A stretch of 64,000 bases of DNA from Rhodospirillaceae bacterium SYSU D60007. Lineage in GTDB: Bacteria; Pseudomonadota; Alphaproteobacteria; Reyranellales; Reyranellaceae. The notes beneath the pieces were generated by a model that was not told where the DNA came from, made no database searches, and saw only the letters and a program-made list of their open reading frames with translations. Below, piece after piece: positions 1-8,866 of the stretch. The position numbers and the translations under genes were made by a program. Position 1 is the first letter of the stretch. The number at the start of each line of letters is the position of its first letter. The stretch covers positions 1 through 64,000 of the forward strand of contig QOCQ01000015.1 of the NCBI GenBank assembly GCA_003574685.1, given 5' to 3'.

Positions 1-45
1 CGGCATCGCAACCCTCCACCCGCAGGGCCGCAATGCTTGCCAAAT

Positions 46-82
46 CCGTCCACCATGTCTCCGTACACCCGTCCACCATGTC
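46..82. repeat. Two direct copies of a 14-bp unit, possible insertion-sequence end
   Basis: The unit CCGTCCACCATGTC occurs at 46-59 and 69-82, 23 bp apart. Short spaced direct repeats of this kind are typical of the termini of some IS21/IS481-like elements, where they serve as transposase binding sites. No transposase is visible inside the window, so this would be an element end or a remnant whose body lies to the left. The assignment to an IS rests on my memory of similar termini and is uncertain. Confidence 0.3.
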
Positions 83-94
83 CCCCGTCAGCAC

Positions 95-113
95 AACAAG
101 CTCACCATGAAGG
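95..113. repeat. Half copy of the dispersed palindromic repeat
   Basis: ACAAGCTCACCATGAAGGC at this position matches one arm of the complete palindromic element at 2238-2323. Only one arm is present, so this is a truncated copy next to the possible IS end. The rest of the region from 1 to 200 shows no gene that I can support. Confidence 0.5.
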
Positions 114-200
114 CTATTCCGACGCAGTGTCTTGCCCATATTCATCGGCCGAGCCAACCGGGCAATCAGGTATGTAAATGCCCTGGCCCGAGCCGGGCCC

Positions 201-1034
201 TCAGCAAACGCTGGCATAGCGCTCGCGCACGATTTGCAGCACCTCGTCGGGGTCGCGTTGCCACCAGTTGCGCGCGGAGAAGATCTCGACCTCGACGCAG
301 CCGTCGTAGCCCGCGGCCTCGACCCAGCCGCGGATCTTCGCAATGTCGATGATGCCGTCGCCCATCATGCCGCGGTCCAGCAGCAGGTCCGTCGTGGGCA
401 CCAGCCAGTCGCAGACATGGAACCCCAGGATGCGCCGGCCGGCGCGGGCAATCTCGCGCTTCAGCGCCGGATCCCACCAGACGTGATAGACGTCGACCGC
501 GACGCCCACGCCCTCGCCCAGCGCATCGCAGAGATCGTTGGCCTGCGCCAGCGTGTTCACGCAGGCGCGGTCCGCGGCATACATCGGATGCAGCGGCTCG
601 ATGGCCAGCGGCAGCCTCTGCGGCCGTGCATACTCCAGCAGCGCCGCGATGCCGTCCTTCACTTGCTGGCGCGCGCCCGCGATGTCCTTCGAGCCGGCCG
701 GCAGCCCGCCCACCACCAGGACCAGGCATTCCGCGCCCAGCGCCAGCGCCTCGTCCACGGCACGGTGGTTGTCCTCCAGCGCCCTGGCGCGGCCCGCCGC
801 ATCGGCGGCCGGGAACATGCCGCCACGGCAATAGCCGTTTACGCGCAGGCCATGCGTACGGATCAGTCCGACCGCCGTCTCCAGCCCGCAGGCCGCGACC
901 TGCTCGCGCCACGGCGCGATGGCGCGAATGCCATGCCGCGCGCAGCCCTCGATGATCTGCGCCAAGGTCCAGCGTTCGCGCACCGTCGCGGTGTTAAGGG
1001 ACAGTAACTCCGGATGCCTGGCGAGGTCACGCAT
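201..1034 (-). CDS. Sugar phosphate isomerase/epimerase family protein (xylose-isomerase-like TIM barrel)
   Basis: The 277-residue protein belongs to the AP-endonuclease-2/xylose-isomerase-like TIM-barrel family, cytosolic metal-dependent enzymes that isomerise or epimerise sugar-like substrates. Likely metal ligands are Glu146 (AIEP), Asp181 and His184 (DVYH), His206 (GFHVCD) and Glu250 (CVEVE), in the order usual for the family. It is the last gene of the block 3480-201 and starts only 6 bases after the DUF993 gene ends, so it is probably co-transcribed. Substrate unknown. A second, divergent member of the family lies at 8863-9693. Confidence 0.85.
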   Translation of the reverse strand: MRDLARHPELLSLNTATVRERWTLAQIIEGCARHGIRAIAPWREQVAACGLETAVGLIRTHGLRVNGYCRGGMFPAADAAGRARALEDNHRAVDEALALGAECLVLVVGGLPAGSKDIAGARQQVKDGIAALLEYARPQRLPLAIEPLHPMYAADRACVNTLAQANDLCDALGEGVGVAVDVYHVWWDPALKREIARAGRRILGFHVCDWLVPTTDLLLDRGMMGDGIIDIAKIRGWVEAAGYDGCVEVEIFSARNWWQRDPDEVLQIVRERYASVC

Positions 1035-1040
1035 CTCGAC

Positions 1041-2201
1041 TCAGTTCGCAAGACCATGCACGGCCAGCACGCGGCGCATGCGCACCACCGCCTCATCGGG
1101 ATCGCGCAACAGGCCCGCCGCGTCGGCCAGGCGGAACAGGCCGGCGAGATGAAGCAGCGAACGCGCGCTCTGCTGCCCGCCCACCATCACGAAGTGCTCC
1201 TGCAGGCCGTTGAGGTAGGCCATGAACACCACGCCCGTCTTGTAGAAGCGCGTGGGCGCACGGAAGATGTGGCGCGACAGCGGCACTGTCGGCGCCAGAA
1301 TGTCGTGGAAGACATTGCTCTCGCCGCGCGCCAGCGCGCCCAGCGCCGCCGATGCTGCGGGTGCTATGGCGTCGAAGATGCCCAGCAGCGCGTCAGAGTG
1401 GCCCTGCGCATCGCCGGCGATCAGCTCGGCGTAGTTGAAATCGTCGCCGGTATACATGCGCACGCCAGCCGGCAGGCGGCGGCGCATGGCGATCTCCTTG
1501 TCCTTGTCGAGCAGCGAAATCTTGATGCCATCGACCTTGCCCGCATTGGCCGCAATCGCCGCCAGGCACACATCCATGGCCTGCCAATGGTCCTTGTGGC
1601 CCCAATAGCCGTCGAGCGCCGGGTCGAACATCTCGCCCAGCCAGTGGATCAGCACCGGCTCGCGCACCTGGCGCAGGATGCGATCGTAGACCTTGAGATA
1701 GTCGTCGGGCGAACGCGCGCAGGCCGCGAGCGCGCGCGACGCCATCAGGATGATCTGGCCGCCCGCCTGCTCCACCGCCTCGCATTGTTCCTCGTAGGCG
1801 CGGATCACGTCGTCGATCGTGAGATCGGCCGACACCGCGAGATGGTCGGTGCCGGCGCCGGAGCGGATCAGCCCGCCTTCGGCTTTGGCGAGCGCCGTGC
1901 TGCGGCGGATCAGCTCGAGGCTGGTTGGCCAGTCGAGCCCCATGCCGCGTTGCGCGGTGTCCATCGCTTCGGCCACGCCCAGCCCCAGCGACCAGACGTA
2001 GCGGCGGAACTTCAGCGTCGTTTCCCAGTCGATTGCCGGCGTCAGCCACGGGTCATTGTCCGCCAGCGGATCGGCCACGACATGCGCCGCGGCGTACGCA
2101 ACGCGACTGAACGGCCGGTCGGCCCTGGGAAACGCACGCGCCGCCCGCACCGCCACCGCCTCGATACCGCCCTCACGCGTGGGAAGATGGATGATGGGCA
2201 T
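1041..2201 (-). CDS. DUF993 family protein (dihydrodipicolinate-synthase-like)
   Basis: The 386-residue protein resembles DUF993, a family usually described as dihydrodipicolinate-synthase-like TIM barrels, found in carbohydrate-type catabolic clusters beside a Gfo/Idh/MocA dehydrogenase and a sugar phosphate isomerase, exactly the neighbours here. I chose the ATG at 2201 (MPIIHLPTREGG) because the extra 11 codons upstream look like leader; that longer start at 2234 remains possible. The reaction is not established. An aldolase or lyase step on a keto-sugar-like intermediate would fit the fold and the operon. The fold family is fairly sure, the function is not. Confidence 0.8.
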   Translation of the reverse strand: MPIIHLPTREGGIEAVAVRAARAFPRADRPFSRVAYAAAHVVADPLADNDPWLTPAIDWETTLKFRRYVWSLGLGVAEAMDTAQRGMGLDWPTSLELIRRSTALAKAEGGLIRSGAGTDHLAVSADLTIDDVIRAYEEQCEAVEQAGGQIILMASRALAACARSPDDYLKVYDRILRQVREPVLIHWLGEMFDPALDGYWGHKDHWQAMDVCLAAIAANAGKVDGIKISLLDKDKEIAMRRRLPAGVRMYTGDDFNYAELIAGDAQGHSDALLGIFDAIAPAASAALGALARGESNVFHDILAPTVPLSRHIFRAPTRFYKTGVVFMAYLNGLQEHFVMVGGQQSARSLLHLAGLFRLADAAGLLRDPDEAVVRMRRVLAVHGLAN

Positions 2202-2237
2202 GGTTCGCTCTTCAATGGTTTCTGATAGCCGCATTCC

Positions 2238-2323
2238 CCTTCATGGTGAGCTTGTCGAACCATGAAGCGGCCCGCACCGCGGCCGTGCGGTGCCTTCATG
2301 GTTCGACAGGCTCACCATGAAGG
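2238..2323. repeat. Nested palindromic intergenic repeat
   Basis: Two 30-bp arms (2238-2267 and 2294-2323) are reverse complements with one mismatch. The 26-bp centre contains a second inverted pair, CCGCAC/GTGCGG, so the whole can form one long hairpin with a distinct tip. The arms carry TTCATGGT and GTCGAACC-type blocks. It fills the gap between the DUF993 and Gfo/Idh/MocA genes. A half copy lies at 95-113. Such elements behave like REP/BIME sequences; a role in mRNA stability or termination is inference. Confidence 0.85.
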
Positions 2324-2328
2324 CCGAT

Positions 2329-3480
2329 TCACACGTCAAGCCGCGGGACGTCGATCCAGCGGCGTTCCTTCCAGCTCTGCAAGGCCAGCTCGGCGAGTTG
2401 GACGCCCTTGGCGCCCTCGACCAGCGTCCATTTGAACGGTGCGTCCTCGCACACGTGGCGAATGAACATTTCCCATTCGGCTTTGAAGCCGTTGTCATAG
2501 GCCACGTTGTCGGGCACCTCCTGCCAGCCGGCGAAGAAGTCGATGCCCTGCCGGACGTCCGGGTTCCAGACGGGCCTGGGCGTATTCACCCGCGCCTGGG
2601 TGCGGCAGGTCTGCAGCCCGGCCACCGCCGAGCCCAGCGTGCCGTCAACATGGAAGGTCACGAGATCGTCGCGCCGCACCCGCGTGCACCATGAGCTGTT
2701 GATATGGCAGATGACGCCACCTGCAAGCTGGAACGTCGCGTAGCACGCATCGTCGGCATCAGCGGCGTAAGGCTTGCCGGCCTCGTCGCGGCGTTCGGGG
2801 ATGTGCGTGGCGCCGAGGCAGCTTACGGCCTGCACCTCGCCGAACAGATTGTCCATCACGTAGCGCCAGTGGCAGACCATATCGAGAATGATGCCGCCGC
2901 CCTCCGCCTTCTTGTAGTTCCACGACGGACGCTGGGCCGGCTGCCAGTCACCTTCGAAGACCCAGTAGCCGAACTCGCCGCGCACCGAGAGGATGCGGCC
3001 GAAGAACCCCGAATCACGCAGCATCTTCAGCTTCAGCAGGCCCGGGAGGAACAGCTTGTCCTGCACCACGCCGTGCTTGATGCCTGCCGCCTTCGCCTTC
3101 TTGGCCACGGCCAGCGCGTGGTGCAGCGTGTCCGCCACCGGCTTCTCGCAATAGATGTGCTTGCCCGCGTCGATCGCCTGCGCCAGCAGGCCGGCGCGCA
3201 TCTGCGTCGTGGCGGCGTCGAAGAACACCTCGTCCTGCCGGTTGTGCAGGGCTGCGTCCAGATCGGTGGTCCAGCGCTCGACGCCATGCGCCTTCGCCAG
3301 CGCCTCGACTCTTTCGGCATTGCGCCCGGCCAGGATCGGATCGGGCATGACGCGATCGCCGTTTGACAGCAACACACCGCCCTGGTCGCGGATGGCGAGG
3401 ATCGAGCGCACCAAATGCTGGTTCGTTCCCATGCGCCCGGTGACGCCGTTCATGATGATGCCAAGGCGACGCGTTGCCAT
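2329..3480 (-). CDS. Gfo/Idh/MocA family oxidoreductase
   Basis: 383 residues. The N-terminal Rossmann fold has a glycine-rich loop at about residues 9-19 (IMNGVTGRMG), followed by the family motif EKP at 112-114 (YCEKPVAD), where the lysine acts in hydride transfer, and a C-terminal alpha/beta domain. Such enzymes are cytosolic NAD(P)-dependent dehydrogenases acting on sugars, inositols or related polyols. It lies between the DapA-like and DUF993 genes on the same strand. A second member of the family is at 10130-11176, so the pathway may use two oxidations. Substrate not identified. Confidence 0.88.
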   Translation of the reverse strand: MATRRLGIIMNGVTGRMGTNQHLVRSILAIRDQGGVLLSNGDRVMPDPILAGRNAERVEALAKAHGVERWTTDLDAALHNRQDEVFFDAATTQMRAGLLAQAIDAGKHIYCEKPVADTLHHALAVAKKAKAAGIKHGVVQDKLFLPGLLKLKMLRDSGFFGRILSVRGEFGYWVFEGDWQPAQRPSWNYKKAEGGGIILDMVCHWRYVMDNLFGEVQAVSCLGATHIPERRDEAGKPYAADADDACYATFQLAGGVICHINSSWCTRVRRDDLVTFHVDGTLGSAVAGLQTCRTQARVNTPRPVWNPDVRQGIDFFAGWQEVPDNVAYDNGFKAEWEMFIRHVCEDAPFKWTLVEGAKGVQLAELALQSWKERRWIDVPRLDV

Positions 3481-3518
3481 GTGATCTCCCTATGGGCAGT
3501 GGAGCAGCACCAGCGCGC

Positions 3519-4592
3519 CTATCCTCGCCAGCGCGCCAGATTGGCGGCGACGAAGGCATCGTCGGTCAGCTCCGGCCAGGTGGCATAGATCCGGTCAATC
3601 TCCTGCGCCTGTCCCGGGCCCAGTACTTCCTCCGGGTCAAGGCAGTGGACCGTACGCATCAGCCCCTGGCGGCGCAGCACCTCGTGACATCCCGGAATGC
3701 AGCCGCGGAAATCGTTCGCGACATCGAACACCACGGCGTTGCAGTCGGTAACCTTCGAGTCCAGTGCCAAGACGTCGAGCGGTACGTTGCCTCTCTCGAC
3801 CGCCTGCTGCGTGCTGACCAGCAAATCAACCGCCGTCTTGGTCCATACGCTCCAGTGTCCCAGCAACCCGCCGCGGAAACGCAGCGTGACCTCGCGATTG
3901 CCAATCCGCACGGCCAGCGGCGTCAGCAGATCGGCCACGATGTGATCGTCATTGCCGGTGTAGAGCGTGATGCGTTCCTCCGCGCCCGCCGCCGCCACAC
4001 CGAACGCCACGTCAAGCGTGCGGTAGCGGTTGAACGGCGCCACCTTGATGGCGATGACGTTGTCCAGCGCGGCGAACCGCGTCCAGAAGCCGCGCGACAG
4101 CGGAATGCCGCCCACGGCTGTTTGCAGATAGAAGCCGACCAGCGGCATTTCCTTCGCCACGGCGGCACAGTGCTCGACCAGTTCGTCCTCGCTGGCGCCC
4201 TTCAGGGCGCCCAGTCCGAGCAGCACGGCGTGGTAGCCCACCGCGCGTGCGACCCTGGCTTCCTCGACCGCCTGCGCCGTCCGGCCGATGGCGCCTGCAA
4301 TCATCACCAGCGGCCGGTCGGTCCATTCAGCCGCCGTCTGCCGCGCCAGCTCCAGCACTGGATGGTAGAGCCCGACATCGCGGATCTGAAACTGCGTGGC
4401 ATGCACGCCGACCGCGAGCCCACCGGAACCGGCGTCGATGTAGTAGCGCGACAGCGCGCGCTGCGACTCGCGGTCGAAACGACGCTGCTCGTCCAGGGCC
4501 AGTGGATGGGCCGGCAGCACGGCACCGCCCCGCAATACCGCCAGCACCGGCGCGGGGATGTCGGTCCAGTGCAGCCCGCCATTGGCCGCCAT
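3519..4592 (-). CDS. DapA/N-acetylneuraminate-lyase-like aldolase
   Basis: 357 residues of the class I aldolase family that includes DapA, NanA and keto-deoxy-sugar aldolases. Tyr155 (GFYLQTA) and Lys183 (AIKVAPF) are the likely proton relay and Schiff-base residues. I chose the ATG at 4592 because a clear GGAGG lies 7-8 bases upstream; the longer frame opens with TTG directly against the operator. It is the first gene of the block 4592-201 and its promoter region contains the palindrome GTAACCAACCGGTTAC at 4611-4626, so it is probably controlled by the TetR regulator just upstream. The C-terminal part is longer than in classical DapA (about 290 residues). Confidence 0.85.
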   Translation of the reverse strand: MAANGGLHWTDIPAPVLAVLRGGAVLPAHPLALDEQRRFDRESQRALSRYYIDAGSGGLAVGVHATQFQIRDVGLYHPVLELARQTAAEWTDRPLVMIAGAIGRTAQAVEEARVARAVGYHAVLLGLGALKGASEDELVEHCAAVAKEMPLVGFYLQTAVGGIPLSRGFWTRFAALDNVIAIKVAPFNRYRTLDVAFGVAAAGAEERITLYTGNDDHIVADLLTPLAVRIGNREVTLRFRGGLLGHWSVWTKTAVDLLVSTQQAVERGNVPLDVLALDSKVTDCNAVVFDVANDFRGCIPGCHEVLRRQGLMRTVHCLDPEEVLGPGQAQEIDRIYATWPELTDDAFVAANLARWRG

Positions 4593-4610
4593 CAGCCGTC
4601 CTCCAGACAA

Positions 4611-4626
4611 GTAACCAACCGGTTAC
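4611..4626. promoter_or_regulatory. Candidate TetR operator 1
   Basis: GTAACCAACCGGTTAC is an inverted repeat with GTAACC/GGTTAC arms. It lies 18 bases upstream of the DapA-like start codon and 26 bases past the stop codon of the TetR gene. It shares 12 of 16 bases, including both GTAAC/GTTAC half sites, with a second palindrome at 11199-11214 in front of the other operons of the cluster. The shared motif and the resident TetR gene suggest a common operator; binding is inferred. Confidence 0.7.
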
Positions 4627-4652
4627 AAACGTGGCGAACCGCCGCCATGCTG

Positions 4653-5330
4653 TCAACGACCTCCAGCACCGTTCAGCGGCCGGAGGTATCCGAGGATCAC
4701 GTCCACCACATGCCGTTCGCGCGCCGCCAACGCTTCCCTGGCCAGCAGGTTGCGGTCGAAGATGGTGGAGAGCGTATGGATGTTCGAGAAGTAGAAGTAG
4801 CACACGCCGGCAATCGACAGGTAAAGCTGCAGCGGGTCAACGCCGCTGCGAAACAGGCCGGCGGTACGGCCGCGCCGCAGCACGCGCCCCAGCGCGGCAA
4901 TCAGCGGGCTGTTGATGGCCTTCACCCGCGGCGACTGGCGGATGTGGCGGGCGCGGTGCAGGTTTTCGCTGTTCAGCAGGGCGATGAAATGCGGATTGCT
5001 GACGAAATAGCGGAAGGTGAAGCGCACCAGCCGGCGCATGGCCTGGGCCGGCGGCAGATCGTCGAGGTGCAGCGCCTCCTCGCGGCTGCGGATATGAGCG
5101 TACGTGTTCTCCATCACCGCGAGGAACAGTTCCTCCTTGTTGCCGAAGTAATGGTAGAGCATGCGCTTGTTGGCGCCCGCGCGCTCGGCGATGGCATCGA
5201 CGCGGGCGCCGCCCAGGCCGCGGCGGGAGAATTCCTCGGTCGCGGCCTGAAGGATACTGGCGCGGGTGCGCTGCGGATCGCGGCCGCGGCCATTGCCGTT
5301 CGACACCACCTTGCGCTTGCGGCTGCTCAT
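4653..5330 (-). CDS. TetR family transcriptional regulator
   Basis: 225 residues. An N-terminal TetR helix-turn-helix (about residues 18-65, with AIAERAGANKRMLYHYFGNK as the recognition helix region) follows a basic leader, and the C-terminal part is an all-helical ligand-binding domain. The gene overlaps the GNAT gene by ATGA and closes the block that starts at 11176. The only strong palindromes in the cluster, at 4611-4626 and 11197-11216, lie in front of its own transcription unit, the divergent tctCBA genes and the downstream block, so it is the probable local repressor and would be autoregulated. The inducer is probably the TctC-imported compound or a pathway intermediate (inference). 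Confidence 0.9.
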   Translation of the reverse strand: MSSRKRKVVSNGNGRGRDPQRTRASILQAATEEFSRRGLGGARVDAIAERAGANKRMLYHYFGNKEELFLAVMENTYAHIRSREEALHLDDLPPAQAMRRLVRFTFRYFVSNPHFIALLNSENLHRARHIRQSPRVKAINSPLIAALGRVLRRGRTAGLFRSGVDPLQLYLSIAGVCYFYFSNIHTLSTIFDRNLLAREALAARERHVVDVILGYLRPLNGAGGR

Positions 5331-6184
5331 GCCAGCTCGGCCCCCGCCAGCGCGAAGATGTGCCGGTCGTTCTCCAGACCCGGTGCCTCGCCGTGCAGCA
5401 TGCGCATGAAGCCGCGCGGTGCCGTGGCTCCGGCATCACGCAGCCACGCCGACAGGGCACGGTGGCTGTCCGGCACATCCATCAGGAACGGACCGCTCGC
5501 AGCCCCAAGTGCGCGGCCGGCGAGCGCCAGCGCGATCGCTTCATCATCCGCCACGATGGGACCGACCGATGTGGCCGCCCGACCCTCTCGGCCTACGACA
5601 TAGCCGGCAACGGCACGGTCGCGCTCGGCGAGCCAGGCGAGATCGGGCCGCCGTGCGCGCAGATGCGCGAGAATGTAGCCGCGCTGCATGGCGCTGCGCG
5701 GCGCATCGAAGGCGGCAATGCGTGCATCGTCCTCAGGAGTCGCTGGCCGCACGCTGACGGCAGCGAGCAGCGGTGGTGCCGTGCCGACGCGTGCGATGCT
5801 CCAGCGCGAAATGCGATAGAGATCGCGAAAGCCCAGGGGCAGGTACACGGGCCGGCCGAGCTCGGTGGCGTCCAGCCCCGCGGCGGCGCCGCGCGCTTTT
5901 ACATCTTCGAGGCAGCGGCGCAGCAGCCGCGTGCCCAGCCCCTGCCGGCGCTGCGCCTGCGTCACCAGCACCATGCTGAGCCAGAAGAACCGCGGCCCCA
6001 GCGGCAGGGCGAGCGCACTCGCGACCCAGTTCCCTGCCGCATCGCGCACGCCGATGCCGCTGCCGTGCTGCAGCATGAAGCGCCAGTCCGCCACGTTCTG
6101 GTTCCACCCCGCCTCCACCGACAGCGGCAACACCGCCTCGGCATCATCCGGCGAGAGCGCAGCTTCGAGCAGTCCGGTGGACAC
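5327..6184 (-). CDS. GNAT family N-acetyltransferase
   Basis: 285 residues. The first half is a GNAT domain with acetyl-CoA motif A around residues 77-87 (QRRQGLGTRLL). The second half (about 145-285) is a smaller, YitH/HolE-like acetyltransferase C-terminal domain. It transfers an acetyl group to an unidentified amine. The start is GTG at 6184 with a weak ribosome binding site, and its 3' end overlaps tetR by 4 bases. The palindromic repeat at 6201-6340 separates it from the upstream epimerase gene. Its place in the pathway is unclear. Confidence 0.8.
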   Translation of the reverse strand: MSTGLLEAALSPDDAEAVLPLSVEAGWNQNVADWRFMLQHGSGIGVRDAAGNWVASALALPLGPRFFWLSMVLVTQAQRRQGLGTRLLRRCLEDVKARGAAAGLDATELGRPVYLPLGFRDLYRISRWSIARVGTAPPLLAAVSVRPATPEDDARIAAFDAPRSAMQRGYILAHLRARRPDLAWLAERDRAVAGYVVGREGRAATSVGPIVADDEAIALALAGRALGAASGPFLMDVPDSHRALSAWLRDAGATAPRGFMRMLHGEAPGLENDRHIFALAGAELA

Positions 6185-6200
6185 GGTACGGCTCTATTAA

Positions 6201-6340
6201 CCTTCCCCCGGAGGGGGAAGGTGGCGCGCAGCGCCGGAAGGGGGATGCCGCCGCAAGCACAGCGTCAAAGGTGAAACGCCGAAGGTGTTGCACCATCCCC
6301 CTTCCGCCCCTTCGGGGCACCTTCCCCCTCCGGGGGAAGG
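6201..6340. repeat. Long inverted-repeat element, family A copy 1
   Basis: The 140-bp element opens with CCTTCCCCCGGAGGGGGAAGG and closes with its perfect complement CCTTCCCCCTCCGGGGGAAGG. Inside lie shorter palindromic arms and an unstructured spacer at about 6249-6293. Copies are at 9963-10101 and, inverted, at 44021-44159. It sits inside the minus-strand operon between the epimerase and GNAT genes, where the transcript would form a large hairpin. A related element of family B is at 9734-9926. Confidence 0.9.
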
Positions 6341-6350
6341 TTCATGGTGC

Positions 6351-7388
6351 TCAATAGCGGCCATCGCGCACCTCGTAGTGGGTGGGCTTGTCGAGGGTGG
6401 GCATGGCGCGGGCGAGCCAGTCGGCGGTCCAGGCGATCATCGCGGAAAGCGGCACGCGCGGCGCACCGAACTCCGCCACCATGCGGGCCGAATTGTTGAT
6501 CCAGCCGGTCGGGCCTTCGCTGCCGCGCAACCGCGGCGTCTTGCCCAGGAGGCGGCCAAACTCGGCCGCCAGCCAGCGCACGCTGATCGTCTCAGGCCCA
6601 GTGACGTTGATCGGCGTCGTTGGTGTCGTGGCATGCGCCAGGCAGCGCAGCGCCACGGCATTTGCATCGCCCTGCCAGATGACGTTGACGTGGCCCATGG
6701 CGAGGTCGATCTCCTCGCCATCGCGTACCTTGCGGCCCACGTCATGCAGCACGCCATAGCGCATGTCGATGGCGTAGTTCAACCGCATGATCCGGCCGGG
6801 CGTACCGTGAAGGCGGGAGAAATACTCGAACAGCCGCTCGCGCCCGACGCAGGAATTGGCGTAGTCGCCGGACGGCGGCACCGGCGGCACCTCCTCGGTC
6901 GCGCCGCCACCGGCAACGTCCACGAAGGGATAGACGCAGCCTGTCGAGAACGCGACGATGCGTGACTCCGTAAACGTTTCCGCCACCCAGCCCGGCACCA
7001 TCACGTTCATCGCCCAGGTCAGGGGCTCGTTGCCGCTGGAGCCGAACTTGCGGCCGGCCATGAAGACGATATTGGGCGCGCGCGGCAGGCGCTCCAGCGC
7101 GGCACGGTCGAGCAGGTCGCAGGCGATCGTCTCGATGCCATGCGCCTGAAGCTCTTCGCGCAGGCCTTTTTCCGTGAAACGCGCCACGCCGATCACGCGG
7201 CGATCCGGGGCGGCCCTTTTGGCCATACGCGCCAGCGTCGGGCCCATCTTGCCGCCGACGCCCAGCACCATGATGTCGCCGGGCGCCTTTGCCAGATCGG
7301 CCACCAGTGCGGGCGTGGGCTCGGTCATGAAATCGTCCACCGCCTGGACGTCATCGAAGCGGGCGGGAAGGGCGGAAGCGGTGGTCAT
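6351..7388 (-). CDS. NAD-dependent epimerase/dehydratase family protein lacking the catalytic lysine
   Basis: 345 residues. It is an extended short-chain dehydrogenase with the NAD-binding loop GVGGKMG at 43-49. Ser/Thr at 149-150 (AFSTG) fits the usual catalytic position, and Tyr177 begins the YxxxK motif, but the lysine position is Cys181 (YANSC). That lysine is normally needed for catalysis, so the enzyme may use another mechanism or bind rather than convert its substrate. It overlaps the enolase-superfamily gene by ATGA, implying coupled translation. Confidence 0.82.
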   Translation of the reverse strand: MTTASALPARFDDVQAVDDFMTEPTPALVADLAKAPGDIMVLGVGGKMGPTLARMAKRAAPDRRVIGVARFTEKGLREELQAHGIETIACDLLDRAALERLPRAPNIVFMAGRKFGSSGNEPLTWAMNVMVPGWVAETFTESRIVAFSTGCVYPFVDVAGGGATEEVPPVPPSGDYANSCVGRERLFEYFSRLHGTPGRIMRLNYAIDMRYGVLHDVGRKVRDGEEIDLAMGHVNVIWQGDANAVALRCLAHATTPTTPINVTGPETISVRWLAAEFGRLLGKTPRLRGSEGPTGWINNSARMVAEFGAPRVPLSAMIAWTADWLARAMPTLDKPTHYEVRDGRY

Positions 7389-8866
7389 GATTTGCCTGCG
7401 GTGGGATGGGCCGGCACGATCCGCCCGGCGGGTGCCGGCGGCATGCGACGCAGCGCGGTGAAGTCGGTTTCGCCGGCGACAGCGAAACCGGGACAGGCCA
7501 ATGAGCCCAAACGCAGGGCACCACTCTCGATGCGCAGCCGGATCGGCCCGCTGCCGGAACGCGCATAGAGATCGGGGTGCGCGGCGGCGAACGAGGCCTG
7601 CTCCGTCTCCGGTGCGAACGACATACCATCGACGAAATGATGGCCGTTGCGTTCGACATGCGTGAGGCCCAGCAGCGACACCAGCGCCAGATCCTGCTGC
7701 ACGCTGATGCCGGCCAGCGTCGTGAGGTCCTCGGCCGACATGAAGTAGCGCGCGGTGCCGGCTTCGGCGTTGAGCTTTGCCACGCGCGCGGCGTTGAGGA
7801 TGGATTTGTACAAGCCCTTGCAGTTCTTGCTGGAGACGCCGGCATAGCCCAGACCCAGCGCCGCCGGAAACGTCGCCAGTTCGCCATCCGACTCATCGAT
7901 GATCAGCGGAATGCGGCGGGCAAGCGACTCGACCGGCCGGCTCAGCGCCACCGCGCGCTTGATGGGCTGCTCGATGAAGAGGATGGAAGATACCAGACGG
8001 CGCAGCGCCGGCGCTTCTTCCATGCGCCGCCACAGCTCGCCGATGCCCTCGACGTCGTCGTACTGTTCGTTGCCATCGAGCGTCGCGCGGTAGTCGCCCG
8101 CGTTCCGGTCCAGCACGGCCGCGATGCGCGACAGGCGGTCGAGATCGGCGCGTACGTCGCCGCCGACCTTGAGCTTGTAGTAGCGCCCGCGGTAGTGGCG
8201 CACCACCTCCTCGAGCGTTTCGGGGAGCCCGTCGTTCACGCGTTCGTCAGGCTTCTGGTCTGCCGCGACAATGGGATCCACCAGTCCGACCGTATGGCGG
8301 ACGTCGATGGTCGGCCCCGGTACCAGGCCCGCAAGGAAGGCGTCCAGATTGAAACCGGCGAGGTCGGGGGTCAGCTCCGTGACGGCGATACCCGGCACGT
8401 TGCGCCGAATCATCTCGGCGAAGGACCAGCCCTGCGCCCGGCCCAGCGCATCAAGGATGGCACGATCGAGCAGCGCGGGTCCGTAGGACGCGACCAGCGG
8501 CACGAGATCGAGCGCGGCGCCGCGTGCGAGCTGCTCGCGATAGGTGTCGGCGTAGAGCCCGAAGGCGGTGCTCCAGCCGCGCGCGCGGTACAGCCCGACG
8601 GCGACATCCAGCGCCTGGCGAAGCTGATCGAGGTTCTGCGCATCGCTGTAAGCGAGATTCTTGTCGAACCATTTGGCGCCCAGGCTCTCAGCGGCCACAC
8701 CCGTTGCCGTGCGGCCGTCGGGCAACGCAATCCTCGCGCGGATCACCGCCTGGGTGGAACGTGTGACTGTGATCACGCCAAAGCGAAACGGCAGGCGCAG
8801 CACGACGTCCCGCTCATAGCGCTCGACGGACTCCAGCCGCAGCTTCGGCGCCTCGTTCATGGTCAT
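7385..8866 (-). CDS. Enolase-superfamily (mandelate racemase/muconate lactonizing type) enzyme
   Basis: 493 residues, longer than the usual 370-420. Barrel motifs are in order: Lys231/Lys233 (YKLKVGG), Asp264 and Asn266 (LDGNEQ), Glu299 (FIEQP), Asp324/Glu325 (IIDESDG) and Lys347 (SSKNCK). The acidic residues hold Mg2+ and the two lysines flank the substrate, as in the muconate-lactonizing subgroup. Such enzymes dehydrate, racemise or cycloisomerise carboxylates, usually sugar acids. It overlaps its neighbours on both sides by ATGA, so it belongs firmly to the operon. It may supply a keto-deoxy acid for the DapA-like aldolase (inference). Confidence 0.85.
   Translation of the reverse strand: MTMNEAPKLRLESVERYERDVVLRLPFRFGVITVTRSTQAVIRARIALPDGRTATGVAAESLGAKWFDKNLAYSDAQNLDQLRQALDVAVGLYRARGWSTAFGLYADTYREQLARGAALDLVPLVASYGPALLDRAILDALGRAQGWSFAEMIRRNVPGIAVTELTPDLAGFNLDAFLAGLVPGPTIDVRHTVGLVDPIVAADQKPDERVNDGLPETLEEVVRHYRGRYYKLKVGGDVRADLDRLSRIAAVLDRNAGDYRATLDGNEQYDDVEGIGELWRRMEEAPALRRLVSSILFIEQPIKRAVALSRPVESLARRIPLIIDESDGELATFPAALGLGYAGVSSKNCKGLYKSILNAARVAKLNAEAGTARYFMSAEDLTTLAGISVQQDLALVSLLGLTHVERNGHHFVDGMSFAPETEQASFAAAHPDLYARSGSGPIRLRIESGALRLGSLACPGFAVAGETDFTALRRMPPAPAGRIVPAHPTAGKS

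Noticed and set aside
3474-5603. Long open frame on the plus strand opposite the DapA-like, TetR and GNAT genes.
   Set aside because: It is the mirror of real genes in a very GC-rich region. It lacks a family match, and the minus-strand genes have motifs and overlaps that explain the sequence.
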